From positions 16,625,172 to 16,657,671 of the forward strand of contig CM022669.1 of assembly GCA_012295275.1 (NCBI GenBank): DNA of 32,500 nucleotides. The letters are read 5' to 3'. The stretch is from Chrysomallon squamiferum. Lineage: Eukaryota; Mollusca; Gastropoda; Neomphalida; Peltospiridae. Under the pieces are notes generated by a model. The model made no database searches. It was not told where the DNA came from and saw only the letters and a list, made by a program, of their open reading frames with translations. Positions 1-13,064 of the stretch are shown here, one piece after another. How positions within the stretch are numbered: the stretch's first letter is position 1; every line of letters starts with the position of its first letter. A program made the position numbers and the translations under genes.

Positions 1-117
1 TTTTTAATATATATTTCAGGATAACGATCTTTCTCTGTAAGTGTATTCATTTGTCACTCTCCAGCTGGCAATATAATGTTACCGTCATGTTTATATATAC
101 ATGTATGTACGTATGTG

Positions 118-240
118 TATAGGGGTGTGTGTGTGTATGTATGTGTATACATATATATATGTGTGTGTGTGTGTGTGTGTATGTATATACATATATATAA
201 CATAACATAACATAATAATAATAATAATATTAATTTTAAT
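118..240. repeat. GT / TATG / AT / AAT microsatellite mix
   Basis: Consecutive (GT)n, TATG-type and (AT)n blocks run from 118 to about 198 and are followed by CATAA and AAT repeats. The open frames over this stretch are low-complexity translations, not genes. Confidence 0.85.
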
Positions 241-344
241 ATTAATAAGAATGATAACAAATTCAAGTGAGCATCCGTCGATGTCTTTTTCATAATAATC
301 ACTTTCTTATGTCAAAAATTCAGTGACAACATACATCACAACAG

Positions 345-381
<37 letters not shown>

Positions 382-401
382 CATATATTTACTTAAAAAA
401 A

Positions 402-474
402 AAATATTCATCTTTAAATATTCTTCTTTAAATATTCATCTTTAAATATTCTTCTTTAAATATTCATCTTAAAT
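402..474. repeat. 14/28-bp tandem repeat
   Basis: AAATATTCATCTTT and AAATATTCTTCTTT alternate through five 14-bp units, giving a 28-bp higher-order period. A (TA)n tract lies just upstream at 345-376. Confidence 0.85.
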
Positions 475-475
475 A

Positions 476-1416
476 CACTCTCACACACAAACAAATCCTC
501 TAAAACGAATCGACACACAAGAAGTTTATTTATGCTTAATATCTCTTTGTACAATGGCTCATTTTAACATTTATACATACAAATATACCATACAGAAATA
601 CATTTAAAATAAAATGACATTAACGTGATGTCTACGTACCTCATTATTTATTGATTTACTAGATTAGTCATTAAAATGACTAAAAAATCGAAGAATATAA
701 TTTTTCACACTGATCTTAAATCCATTTTGTTGAAGTAATCAGAAACGTTAAAAGTAATATGTAATTATTTAATTTAATCTGAAGGAAATTTGAATAGAAA
801 TTTGAATTCATATAATTCAGTACAAACTAAAAATAAACACAACAAGCAATGTTTATGAAGTACATTATAAATAAATCATTATTATTTCAATCAGCAAGAA
901 CTGGTAACGTACAGATAGTAATATATAGATAAACGTGTATTCAGTCATTAGCAAAGCTGTAGCATTTATATGCATACACTGCTAATGCAACAAATGGCTT
1001 ATTTGTAAACAAACAAACAAACAAACAAACAGATAAATAAATAGAGATAGAAACAAATTAATAGATAATCAAACAATCAAATAATGTCAGTGCAAACAAA
1101 TGCAAAATAGCTCTTGTATATAAAAGCATAACACAAAAGCAATCACAGTTATAGTTTTGCATAAACATACATTTCGCCAACTTTAAAATAAAGCCAAACA
1201 AATGAAATAATTTCTCTCGTCGTAACAATATAGGATTAGCATGAAGACACGTCTATGATAACGTTGTACGGAAGCGAAAAGCAAAACGAAATATACAGAG
1301 GCACATGCGAAATGCGTATAACTTGTTCTTACTAATTTCTATGTCAGCACTCAGCACTGAAAACGAAACAAATAAGCAATAAACAACTAAATAAGGCTTA
1401 TCTATGGTGCGTTATA
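476..1416. other. AT-rich non-coding stretch
   Basis: No gene-like open frame or splice pair was seen. An (AAAC)n microsatellite sits at 1006-1031. The rest is AT-rich unique sequence. Confidence 0.6.
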
Positions 1417-1865
1417 TAGACACTTTTAAATACAAAGAGTACGTAAGATGATCTGATTATTAAATATGTCTTTGTTAAGGCGTTCTAGACGCTTTTGAAT
1501 ACAAAGAGTACCTAAGATGGTCTGATTATTAAATATGTCTTTGTTAAGGCGTTCTAGATTCTTATAAATACAAAAAGTTTCTAAGATGGTCTGATTATTA
1601 GGTATGTCTTTGTTAAAGTGTTCTAGACACTTTTAAATACAAAGGTTTTTTTAAGATGCTCTAATTATTAAATATATCCATCCTAACGCGTTCTAGACAC
1701 TTTTAAAATAAATTTCCTTTAGAAACTCTAATTATTAAATATGTCTTTGCTAAAGCGTTCTAGACACTTTTAAATACAAAGTTTCCCTAAGAAGCTCCGA
1801 TTATTAAATAAACACTGCTAAAGCGTTCTAGAAACCTTTAAATACAAGGCTTTACCGAGTTTCTC
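1417..1865. repeat. Degenerate 69-bp minisatellite, about 6 copies
   Basis: The landmark GTTCTAGA recurs with starts near 1481, 1550, 1619, 1689, 1756 and 1824, spaced 67-70 bp. Each unit also carries TTTTAAATACAAAG and TGATTATTAAATATGTC-like blocks. Copies diverge by scattered substitutions, and pieces of the unit (AAATACAA) persist in more decayed form to about 2310. Confidence 0.9.
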
Positions 1866-2299
1866 AATAAGCTCTTTTGACCACAAAGCCTTCCTCGTCT
1901 GCTTATCTTAAATAACAAGCTGTATACTCTGAAGAGACTTTTAAACATAAAGCTGTACTTAACGTATTAAATTCTTCAGAAAAAAGTGCTGTGTGCGTAT
2001 TTGTAAATACAAAAACTAAATACAAGACCTTTTACATAAACTCTTAATAAATACAGTTTACTAATACATCGATAAATATAACCTTCTCACAGATATAGTT
2101 ACGTTCAACGGTTTTGCATAAAATGTTTTACAAATTATTGTCCTAAGTGTCTTACGTATGGATTACTAAATACATGATTTTTTTCCACGAGGGCTATCTC
2201 TGTAACAATAAATACAAACCTCTCATACAGTGCTTTGATTTAGATTTTTGTCTTGCCTAAAATTCTCTATATTCATGTTTTAAAGTTTATTTATTTAAA

Positions 2300-2955
2300 T
2301 TGCTAACCTATAAATTCACTATTAAATACAATCAACACATTCTAAGGTGTAAATTCACTATTAAATATAATTAACTATTTCTAAGCTGTAAATTCACTAT
2401 TAATTACAGTCAACACTTTCTAAACTGTAAATTCACTATTAAATACAATCAACATTTTCTAAGCTGTAAATTCACTATTAAATACAATTAACCAATTCTA
2501 AGCTGCAAGTTCGCTATTAAATACAATCAACACTTTTTAAACTGTAAAATCACATTAAATATAATCAACACTTTCTAAGCTGTAAAATCGCTATTAAATA
2601 TAATCAACACTTTCTAAGCTGCAAGTTCACTATTAAATACAATCAACACTTTCTAAGCTGTAAAATCATATTAAATATAATCAACACTTTCTAGGTTGTG
2701 AAATCACTATTAAATATAATCAACACTTTCTAAGCTGTAAAATCATATTAAATATAATCAACACTTTCTAAACAGTAAATTGACTATTAATGCCGTCAAG
2801 ACTTTAAAAGCTGTAAATACTATTTTTCAGCTGTATATTCATTACTGAATACAACCGAAGCTTTCTAAGCTGTAAATTCGTTATTAAATACAAATAAGTC
2901 TTTACTAAGCTGTACATTCGTTATTAAATACAGATATGGCTTTATTAAGCTGCTT
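2300..2955. repeat. Degenerate 39-bp minisatellite, about 16 copies
   Basis: The unit is built from TGTAAATTCACTATTAAATA followed by CAATCAACACTTTCTAAGC. Starts fall at 2312, 2351, 2390, 2429, 2468, 2507, 2546 and 2584, an almost exact 39-bp period that continues with more variation to about 2955. Some copies have lost a base (38 bp). No open reading frame runs through the array. Confidence 0.92.
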
Positions 2956-3503
2956 ATCCACAGGTTTCTCAGTCTACGTGAATTACACAAGAAAACGAGT
3001 CTAAAACCGTGAAACCAGTGTTTAGCTGTTATTTACATAACTCCGTTGTGATTAGCATTAAAGTAAGCTACAGATCAGTTGCCTAACAGAGATAACTTTT
3101 AAATTAAACATATTTGTAGTATCAAACGTTCTTTACCGCTTAGCAAAATAAATTAGAACTTCTAACCTGCTTTATAATAAGCTTTGGTCATAATCTATAA
3201 AGAGATTTTTTATGTATTTTTTCTTTTTATAATATCTTTGGTAAACTGATAATAATAATATTAAAAGAAAATTAATAATTCATTTGCCTAATCAGTTGTA
3301 AACTTAAACGTAGTCGTATTGTCTACATAACTTGTAAATTAATACCTTTTAGAAAATAATGATAATTCCGTGGGCTTATTCTGTCGTAAATTATTGTTAA
3401 GGTGTCAAATGCACATTATTTGTAAATTGAAACGTTTTCTGTATATGAAAGATGATTCTCTCTTTTTCTTTCTGTTTTTCTATTTCTCTCTGTCTGTTGG
3501 TCT

Positions 3504-3847
<344 letters not shown>

Positions 3848-4302
3848 CAAATTGTTTAATACTCTTAATACAACACCAGTATATTTGATTAATACGGAAA
3901 TAAAAAATAATTAAAAATAAAATTTTTTAAAAATGAGAAAAAAAACAACGTCTTTGTGCTCATTGATTTTATATATTGCTCTTTCTGTTGCATATCGATT
4001 CAACCACATCTAGCTCTTTTCTGAGAAACACGTATCAGGAATGGTAAGTGTGCTATTACAACAAAGTCATATCCTGAAACACATTATTCTCAAAACAGAA
4101 TAACGTCCGCTTCCACTGTCGCTGTTAAACAAGTCTGCAAGCACGAATAAATGAAAAATAAAGAGTGTTAAACTGTTTGTCATTTGCCAGTCATTGGGTG
4201 ACCGATCGACGTAAATACAAGAGGTTGCAGATTAACTGAGATACGCTGAAATCTTACAACTGAAGCAGAAGGAATGTAGGAAGTGGAAATTAAAACAGAA
4301 AA

Positions 4303-4344
4303 TCTCTCTCTATCTCTATCTCTATCTCTATCTCTATCTCTATC

Positions 4345-4417
<73 letters not shown>
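4303..4417. repeat. (CTCTAT)n passing into (CT)n
   Basis: About nine CTCTAT units precede about 55 bases of pure CT. A short TGTG/TATC stretch follows. Confidence 0.95.
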
Positions 4418-4421
<4 letters not shown>

Positions 4422-4647
4422 GTGTGTATCTATATCTACAATAAACTTCTAAAATACGTCTAATTTAGTTCGATTCAAAAGTATCTTCAGTAGGAACGTA
4501 ATTCTGACCATCCGTTCTTGATCCACAAGTTAAAAATAAAACAAAATCTCGTATCTACAGTATGAAATGCGCAAACATTTGCTTAAAAAATACTTAGATA
4601 CGCCTCGGATTAGGTTTAACGGTTTTCCAAAAATAACCTTTTATATA

Positions 4648-4652
<5 letters not shown>

Positions 4653-4690
<38 letters not shown>
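4653..4690. repeat. Poly-T tract
   Basis: Thirty-eight consecutive T residues follow TATATATATA and precede GCAGTATGC. The tract resembles a strong polypyrimidine-AG acceptor, but no coding exon follows it. Confidence 0.9.
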
Positions 4691-4692
<2 letters not shown>

Positions 4693-5036
4693 AGTATGCT
4701 GGTTGTTATTAATACTGAATTGTATGTATGGTATAGAATTTTAATTATTGTAATACTTTTTTTATAACATTCCGTTAATGCTTGAAATATTTATTCTTTC
4801 TGCATATCCGGATTCCATTAATACTGATACATCGTCCAAAATTTCATTATTTTAATTGACTTAACTATGATCTGACATCAATACAGTAAAGCCAGTGAAA
4901 AAATATATTTCCCAATATCATGATTCTCATAAATATTCATATCACATATCGTTTTTTTTTTCTTCTTCATTGCTTGAATTGAAATAACAGCAATAACGTG
5001 CCTATATTACTTACTAATTAACTAAATAATTAATCA

Positions 5037-5054
5037 TTGTTGTTGTTGTTGTTG

Positions 5055-5100
<46 letters not shown>

Positions 5101-5425
5101 CGTTGTTGTTGTTGTTGTTGCTTTGTTTTGTTTTGATTGTTGTGGTTGCTGCGGTTGTTGCTGTGATTGTTTTTGTGGTTGATGTTGGATTGAAAAAAAA
5201 AACAATGCAATAATATGCATGTAATATTTATTTATTATTACTGTTACTATTATTGTTATTTGTTGTTGTTATTACAGAGTTGTGTCTGTTGTTTGCTTGT
5301 TTGTTTTTTGTATGGGATTTTTTTTTTTTTTTTTTTTGTGTTGTTGTTGTTGTTTTTTTTTTTTTTTTTTTTTTAACTATTATGTTTTTAATAAAAAAGA
5401 AAAAGAAAGAAAGAAAGAAAAAGAA
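5037..5425. repeat. TTG/TTA triplet repeats, poly-T runs and AAAG repeat
   Basis: (TTG)n, (TTA)n and again (TTG)n cover 5037-5120, then degenerate TTG runs to 5190. Poly-T blocks lie at about 5319-5336 and 5355-5374, and AAAG units at 5394-5423. Overlapping open frames are low complexity. Confidence 0.9.
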
Positions 5426-5539
5426 CAGTACAGCTGGGAGAGGCTGTAATAACAGTACATTATACATTTCGTTTTATTGTCGTCAGTTTCAGTATACAGA
5501 CACGGCAGAGCAATTAAATCTTGATAAGCGCACCTGAGC

Positions 5540-7050
5540 CAATCCCATAATTCCTTTGGTTCCAGCTATTCATTACAGTTATATCTGAAAAACACTCCCT
5601 TAGTCATTGTAATAATACGATACGTTTGTAAGTTATTGTAATGCAGAATTGACGCGTAAATGCAGTATTGGTAAAACGTAAATGATTTGTTTTGATCCAT
5701 ATGTGTATTAAACCCTAGAGGGGTCTGCTCTTTTGTTATTCCATCACGATCATGCAGGGTATATATGCTTATAGTCAGAGATGTTAAAGGTATAGTGACT
5801 GTTACTTTTGGACTTGTACCTCGAGGATTGACAGTATTAGTAAATATTGTTTTACAGTTGGGATACAAATATTAAATATTGTCACTGTTAACGATGATGC
5901 TGATGACGTCGGTGACAGTTCTAATGATGATGATGAATACAGCTCCGTTCTTAATGCATAAAATGTGAACTTCACTTTGTATACGCGTATCGAATACAGC
6001 GATTAAACACGTTTAATATTTTTTGAGAAAATAATTTGCACTTCTGTTTATTTTATTTTTTTTTTTAAAAATTAAAGTAGAAATTATCAAGGTCAAGGTT
6101 TACTGGCAGACGTCGGCTTGTCGGGCGACCTATGACACGGAAACATTCGATTAGCGACGTAATAAGAACATGTTCGATTTGTTACTCTGCAATCAAAAGG
6201 AGAATTAAAAGGCAGACGAAGAACCTTTTCAAAGCACTCTCGTAATAAATAAGGACATAAGTATTTCCGATATCGAACGAATTTTCATTAGCTGCAGAAT
6301 CTAAGATATAATATATATGTTTGCACTTGTGTTTTATTTATTTTTGTGGCCGACCTCACATTGATTATCGGTCTTGTAATCCATTAGGTGTGTGATACGT
6401 GTTCTTGCGGGAGTCTGTACATGCTTGTCCTTTCGTCATTTCTGCTTATTAATTAATTCAAAATCAATAATAACTCCAGTAATTCCACACTGCTGGAATT
6501 ATTCATTACTAAAGCCACCAATTATGAGTTCATGGACAAATGGGTTTATTAATTAATTAATTAATCAATCAATTTATTTATTTAATTATTTGGGCATGTA
6601 TGTATATATATATATATATATATAATCTGAATTATAGCAAATGAATTAAAGGTTTTAATATACACTAGCAACCACAGAAGATATATTTATTGAAGAATGT
6701 TAAAACAAACTTGGCATTTAATTAAATTACGTGACTTTTTTTCGTTGTTTAATGCACAAACTGGCGTTTCGATTCTGTACGGAATGCCCGAACCCTAGTT
6801 CACCTATTCCGAGCAAAAATAAATTATGGTCGCTCCAAAATCAGAATATTTCACGAGAGTATTTGTGGAAATGTCTTAAATAAATATTAGGAACGGCTGG
6901 ATTGAAAGTTCTTTGCCGTGTCTAGTGGAATCAATTTAATATAGAGTCGGAAAGTACAAAATAAATGTAGCCGGAGATGTCTATCGAACAAATGTGGGTT
7001 ATCTGAACGATTCTTCAGCACGCATTAAAGAAAGCCTTATTTGATGGCAG
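5540..7050. other. AT-rich non-coding stretch
   Basis: A 100-codon minus-strand open frame at 5566-5868 has no recognisable family features and no convincing splice context. AATT/AATC/TTTA repeats lie at 6543-6595 and (TA)n at 6603-6624. Less AT-rich patches at 6080-6240 and 6780-7030 contain no open frame that I can support. Confidence 0.5.
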
Positions 7051-7080
7051 AAAATTGTTTCGTTTAGTAATTTTTGTTTG

Positions 7081-7084
<4 letters not shown>

Positions 7085-7179
<95 letters not shown>

Positions 7180-7215
7180 AAGAGATAGACAGGCAGAAAG
7201 ACAAATAGTCAGACA
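7085..7215. repeat. (AG)n tract decaying into GACA repeats
   Basis: Pure AG runs from 7085 to 7173 (about 89 bases), followed by imperfect GACA/GGCA units. Confidence 0.95.
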
Positions 7216-7990
<775 letters not shown>

Positions 7991-8198
7991 TAAAGATACA
8001 CACATACACACTCATCCTTATACACGATGGCATTCATAGACACGTACGTAAGTACGTACGTACGTACATACATACATACATACAAACACATTTATGGCAC
8101 TCAACATTGATTTCAACTGCAATGACACAGACTAAACGATACGTCCAGAGACAACGAATGTATTATTGAAACGTGTTAAAAAGATTAACAGTACTTAC

Positions 8199-8274
8199 TG
8201 TCGGCAGGCTGCAGTATGGTAGTGATCTCACACAATATGTCTTTGTCATCTCTCTTCTTCATATCGTTTGCCGC
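8199..8274 (-). CDS. Candidate internal coding exon of the same unidentified gene
   Basis: A 76-nt segment on the minus strand is flanked by a good acceptor (CTTTTCTTCAG, 8275-8285) and a consensus donor (GTAAGT, 8193-8198). Only one of its three frames is open. It starts in phase 0, which matches the donor of the exon at 13064-12876, and it leaves phase 1. The peptide begins AANDMKKRDDKDILC and ends ILQPAD. Its base composition is more balanced than the surrounding AT-rich DNA. No further downstream exon was found between 1 and 8192, so the gene would either continue past the left edge or contain exons I missed. The family was not recognised. Confidence 0.45.
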
Positions 8275-8285
8275 CTGAAGAAAAG

Positions 8286-10835
8286 ACAAATGTAAGTGCC
8301 ATCAAAATCTAGCGCAGATAAACGCGGGAATTATCACGGCCAGTGACAGTCATGTGACGTGACACCTAAAGAAAACGCTTGGAGGACGGATCGATAACTT
8401 TCCCCGTGAGGCAGGAACGTGGTGTGCCTAGACTTGTATGCGTTCTTGTGATTTAATTATATATATTTTTGTTCTTCAGCATATTTCGAAACAGTATAGA
8501 CAAATAAAAAAAATATACATAAATCATAGATACCTTTTTGTTTTTCTGTTATCGTCTGCGTTTTGATAACAAAACGTACATTTAGAGATACGCTGGCTAT
8601 TTTTTGCAATCAATACGGTAAACCAGTTTCTGCAGACTGTACCAGACAGTCTTTTTCTTTTCTTTCTTAATTTTTTTCCTTATCAGTTTGATTAATATTT
8701 AATGAATTGTCTTGCTAGTTAGTTAAAAGCCTGTCTTTTGTTACAAGGAAGATGAAGACGTAAAGGTAAAGTTGCGGATTCGGAATACAATGTAAACGAA
8801 ACCAGCTCTTTACTAATAATGTCAAAAACATAATGGTCCCTGACAAAATCAGAAAAAAGAAATAGTATTCCACTTGCGAGTAAATCCAAAAAAGACAGTT
8901 TGCAATGGCACTAGGTAAATAGCATTAGTGAAAGTCTGAGGTCTGTGAGATCGTCGGATCAATTTCCTTACCGCCTCCCTTGAGGTTATTTCCCGTTCAA
9001 GCCGATGCTTCATCAAAATCTGGGGTATTTATTTTTATTTCTGCAAAAGGGTTATATAAATCTTTCTTGCTGTTAAGTGATGTTGGCCAAGGAAGACAGT
9101 GGATGTGGCTTTCCACTTTTAAATCAAAATTAGCAAACAACATTTACAAAACATGTAGCACTGTCTGTCGTTCGACAGTAGTTTATTAAGGAACGTGGAT
9201 CGGCATGAAGTAGGGTTTTCTTAGCTGTGAGATCTATCCTATTCTGCGTTTAAATGTACGTGTGTATGCAATTATGTATCGATTTATATAAGTTATGTAT
9301 ACCTTTTTGCCTATATACAGGCATACTTATGGTATGTTCTTTCTTATGTGTCTTTTACACGTATGTGCATGATGCAAGATTTTGTATCTGACGTGAGTAA
9401 CTGCGTGCAAGGATAAATGACAGAACATAGATCAATAACAACATTTCAGCACAAGAGAAGCCGGCAATTCAACTAGTGTGAAATGACAGCACCTTCTCTT
9501 GAATTAAAATGCACTTTCCTCTTTCCGCAAAAAAATAAATAAATAAATAAAAGGTCACGACATATTTTTGTTTAGCACATATCACATGAAGGCTGATGAA
9601 TTAACAGTCAGACAGATTTGGGAAGCCAGTGTCTCGTGAGACCAGTTTATCTGCGCAAACACGACACCCTACTCACTGCAGCCCTACGTGAATGCAATCT
9701 GATGCGATCTCCGAAGAAAGCCTACGACTCAAAGATCAAGACGAGGGTCGTAATGAAACTGGTCTGGTTTCTTTAACAAATTAAATTTATTGATTGTTGA
9801 AACGTGCAATGCTGAACAAATGTCGCGGAGAACTTTTGTAGTCATGATGTTCGTGTTCTGGACAAAGGTACAAAACGGTAGAGCAGGGTCATCTTGACAG
9901 CATTGTAAGCCACTGGACAAAACAATGCATAGGGCTCGTACGCATACAGAACCACGAAAAATTACTGACACCAACTCATAGAAGATGGATTGCATGGGCA
10001 CCTAAACCTCTGAGGCCCTTGGTCAACTGAAAGGTTTTTTTCCCTTGCCTTTCGAGGGCCCTGTGACAGTTATGATTGAATATAGGATACATGCAATCTA
10101 GAATACGTTTCTGATGATATGTTCATATTCCAGAAAAATCATCATGATCTACATCCATACAAATATATTGAACTAATTTGCTAATACATCCCTTTTAACT
10201 TTCGTTTGTTAGAAAAACAAATAATAATACTCAGATCGTTCTTGTTATACATTTTCTTGACTTCGGTACTTGTTCTTTCTTAGAGCTAAGCAAATAACGT
10301 TATAACAACAAAAAACACACACACACAAAAAAAAATAATAATAATAATAAAAAATTTAGAAGGACCATCCCATAATTATTAATTCTATTAAAAGGACTCG
10401 GTTTTATAAACGCGCTTAACATTAATTTAAAGATGATTGAATCTATTTAGTTTCACACTAGGTGGGGACGGGTTACAATGTACAGTTACATTATTCTGCA
10501 TTAAACAGCATTCAGTAATTATTACACAACTGAAATACTGCGACGCTTTGGCTCAATGTATCAATTTTGTAATACTCATATCCCTTGGGCCCCTTTTCCA
10601 TCCTTAATATAGCAAATGTATTGTTCGTTGAAATACATAATGAGATTTACTTCCACTGAATATGCAACACGTTTCATAGCATCATTTATATAGTTATATA
10701 TTTTTTATGATTATACTGTCAGATATGTATAATAGCACTGTGTAGATTTCGATTTTGACATTTCTTTTTTTTGTTCTTTTATTTTTTCTCTTCTCTCTCT
10801 GTCACCCTATTTGGTTTTTCTTCTTCTTCTTCTTC
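8286..10835. other. Mostly unique sequence, inside the intron of the candidate minus-strand gene
   Basis: There are open frames at 8980-9189 (plus) and 9729-10001 (minus, 90 codons), but neither shows a recognisable domain or a consistent splice pair. A good donor-like site near 8965 (minus) has stops in all frames upstream of it, so it does not mark a coding exon. Small (AAAT)n and (AAT)n repeats occur at 9526-9551 and 10328-10350. Confidence 0.5.
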
Positions 10836-10843
10836 TTATGATT

Positions 10844-10886
<43 letters not shown>

Positions 10887-10903
10887 CCATCATCATCATC
10901 ATT
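10824..10903. repeat. (TTC)n then (ATC)n triplet repeat
   Basis: TTC units are followed by TGATTATCATCATC and about 20 ATC units with one CAC interruption. Confidence 0.93.
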
Positions 10904-11111
10904 AGTTACGTTTAGAAGACAGACTGGTATTTGGTTGGACTGATGCAGATAAAAATTGATTAATTTATTGAATTATTTAGCATATGCGCGGTTTTAGATT
11001 AAATGACTAAATAATTTAATGCAATTAGAAAATTTAGCAGTAATCCAAACCATCCCTGAAAATAATGTTTTAATTAAATTTCATCCACAGACGCGAATAC
11101 TTGAAAACTAT

Positions 11112-11167
11112 ATTTTATTTTTATTTTATTTTATTTTATTTTATTTTATTTTATTTTTATTTTTATT

Positions 11168-11226
<59 letters not shown>
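11112..11226. repeat. (TTTTA)n grading into (TTTA)n
   Basis: Pentanucleotide ATTTT units change to TTTA units near 11165 and run to 11226. The open frame across them is rich in Leu, Phe, Tyr and Ile only because of the repeat. Confidence 0.95.
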
Positions 11227-11228
<2 letters not shown>

Positions 11229-11587
11229 AGACAAAACAAACAAACAAAATATATAAATATTGAAAATGCACTGGTGAATAAAACCTGTTATACAGTTTCG
11301 ACCTTAGACTAGACAGTAAATCAATCTGTGTCAACTAAATACTTAACATCTTTACAATACACCTTTGTTACGCGTCATGTGAACATTCGTGCTTAACCCA
11401 GTTACTTCTTTAATACAATATCCTGAAAAACTAAATCGATAAATTTAATTATCAGCCTAGAAATGTCAGACAAGTTCGTTAGATTGTCCTTTTTTTATCT
11501 TTCTTTTTATTTGCCTTTTGTTGTGTACTTAGAATTATATTACAGATAATTCAGTAAGTACATCTAATATTATCTCTTGCTAATTAA

Positions 11588-11890
11588 GACTATTACTACT
11601 AGTATCATTACTAATGTCACTACTACTACTACTATTACTACTAAAACTACTACTACGTCTACTGCTACTACTACTGCTGTCATCACCATTATGCATGATA
11701 TAATACAACTTTACCTAATAATAATTAATATTAGTAGAAATTACTACCTCAGTTACTATTGCTGTTGGTTACCATGAGTACGACTACAGTAATTACTGTT
11801 GTTTAAACTATTACTACTACTATTACTTTCTACTGCTATTAGTATTAGTACTACTGTTATTACTACTGCCTCTTTTACTACTGCTTCTGC
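11588..11890. repeat. Imperfect (ACT)n region, left arm
   Basis: ACT/CTA triplets, with interruptions such as ACTGCT and ATTACT, make up much of this stretch on the plus strand. It faces the AGT-rich stretch at 12150-12475. Confidence 0.85.
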
Positions 11891-12149
11891 TATCACCATT
11901 TCTGTTATCATACCATTATAACAACGATGTGCCATGTATTGCAGTTATTTACTGTCATATTTACGACCATTATTATTTATTAGGCGCTGTTTATATTACT
12001 GCAGCTAGTATAACTAATTCTACAACAATTACTACTGAATTACAACTATAATACAACTGTTCTTTTTACTATCCGTTTTGAGCTTTTGTTTATAATTTCT
12101 ACAGTGAGTATAATGTCTGCCATTGTCGTTACTGAAATACAGACAAGAA

Positions 12150-12475
12150 CGAGTACTGAGAGTAGTAACGGTAATCGTAGTGGTAGGATTGATAACTGCA
12201 GCGGCAGCAATAACAGCAGAGTAATATTAGAAGCATTTACAGTGGATTATAGTCCTGGTCGGGCCGGTGATGGTAGTAGTATTTGATGTAGTTGTGGTAG
12301 ACGTATTTGTAGTTCTAGTAATAGAAAGAGAAGCAATGGAATTATAATAATTATGGTTGATTAAAGTGATGGTGATGTAGTATTAGTAGTAGTGGTAGTG
12401 GTAGTGGTAGTACAGCGGTAGTAGTTATAGTAGAGGTAGTTACAGTAGTAGTAGTAGCAGTAGTAGTAGTAGTCG
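12150..12475. repeat. Imperfect (AGT)n region, right arm
   Basis: GTA/AGT triplets with GGT and GCA interruptions dominate the plus strand, most purely at 12380-12475. This is the reverse complement of the motif in the left arm at 11588-11890. Confidence 0.85.
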
Positions 12476-12875
12476 TGAAGGGAACAGGAGTGGAAGCAAC
12501 AACGACATTATAATTAAGCATCTGCGCTTCCAGATAAACACTGTACCAGAATCAAACGAGTTTCGCTTGGAAAAATATCCTCACAGTAAATTACACTGAC
12601 TGTAATTTATACATGACTTGTTGAGTGATGATAAAATTAATTATTTGTAATCTTTGTGTATAAATCATGATGCACACAGAACGGCAAGTCCAGACAACGA
12701 CAGCTTTCAACTGACATAGCGCAGCAATGCTGTAAATAAATAAATAAATAATAGCATAAAATGATCATAATCCAAAACCAGATCCCTTGATTGTACCAAA
12801 TATTGATAAATGTTTGTTTTGTTTTTTTTTTTTTATGCTGAAGATCATACATTAGCTGTAAATTACAAATCTTAC

Positions 12876-13064
12876 CTTTCCAAATGCTTTGCCCTGTTCA
12901 TCGTCGTCTTCATTCTCGTCTTCGTTGTCATCATCTTCCTCGTCGTTGCCGTCGTCGTCGTTGTGGCTGCAGTGAAGTTGTGCATTGCGAACAGCACTGG
13001 ATTCCACCAGACTGGCTTTTCGCAGGTGACTTTTTGAGGATGTAACACTACCAACGTACGGCAT
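12876..13064 (-). CDS. Candidate first coding exon of an unidentified gene, with an acidic run
   Basis: On the minus strand an ATG at 13064-13062 opens 63 codons that end exactly at a good donor, GGAAAG followed by GTAAGA (12870-12875), in phase 0. The peptide starts MPYVGSVTSSKSHLRKASL, which contains a possible basophilic kinase site (RKAS). A strongly acidic run of Asp/Glu/Asn follows at about residues 35-56, and the exon ends QGKAFGK. An in-frame stop lies a few codons upstream of the ATG and I see no acceptor there, so this would be a start exon. A phase-0 partner exists at 8274-8199. The acidic part could come from a GAC/GAG triplet repeat, and the opposite strand is also open, so coding status is unproven. 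I do not recognise the family. Confidence 0.4.

Noticed and set aside
5856-5961. Plus-strand terminal-exon-like frame with an Asp-rich stretch behind TTTTACAG
   Set aside because: It is short, the Asp run comes from GAT repeats, and no upstream exon with a matching donor was found.
8966-9045. Minus-strand acceptor/donor pair resembling an exon
   Set aside because: The segment from the TTTTGCAG acceptor to the GGCG-GTAAGG donor has stops in all three frames.
9729-10001. Minus-strand 90-codon open frame
   Set aside because: No family motif or splice context is visible. It could be an old mobile-element remnant, but no terminal repeats or conserved domain support that.
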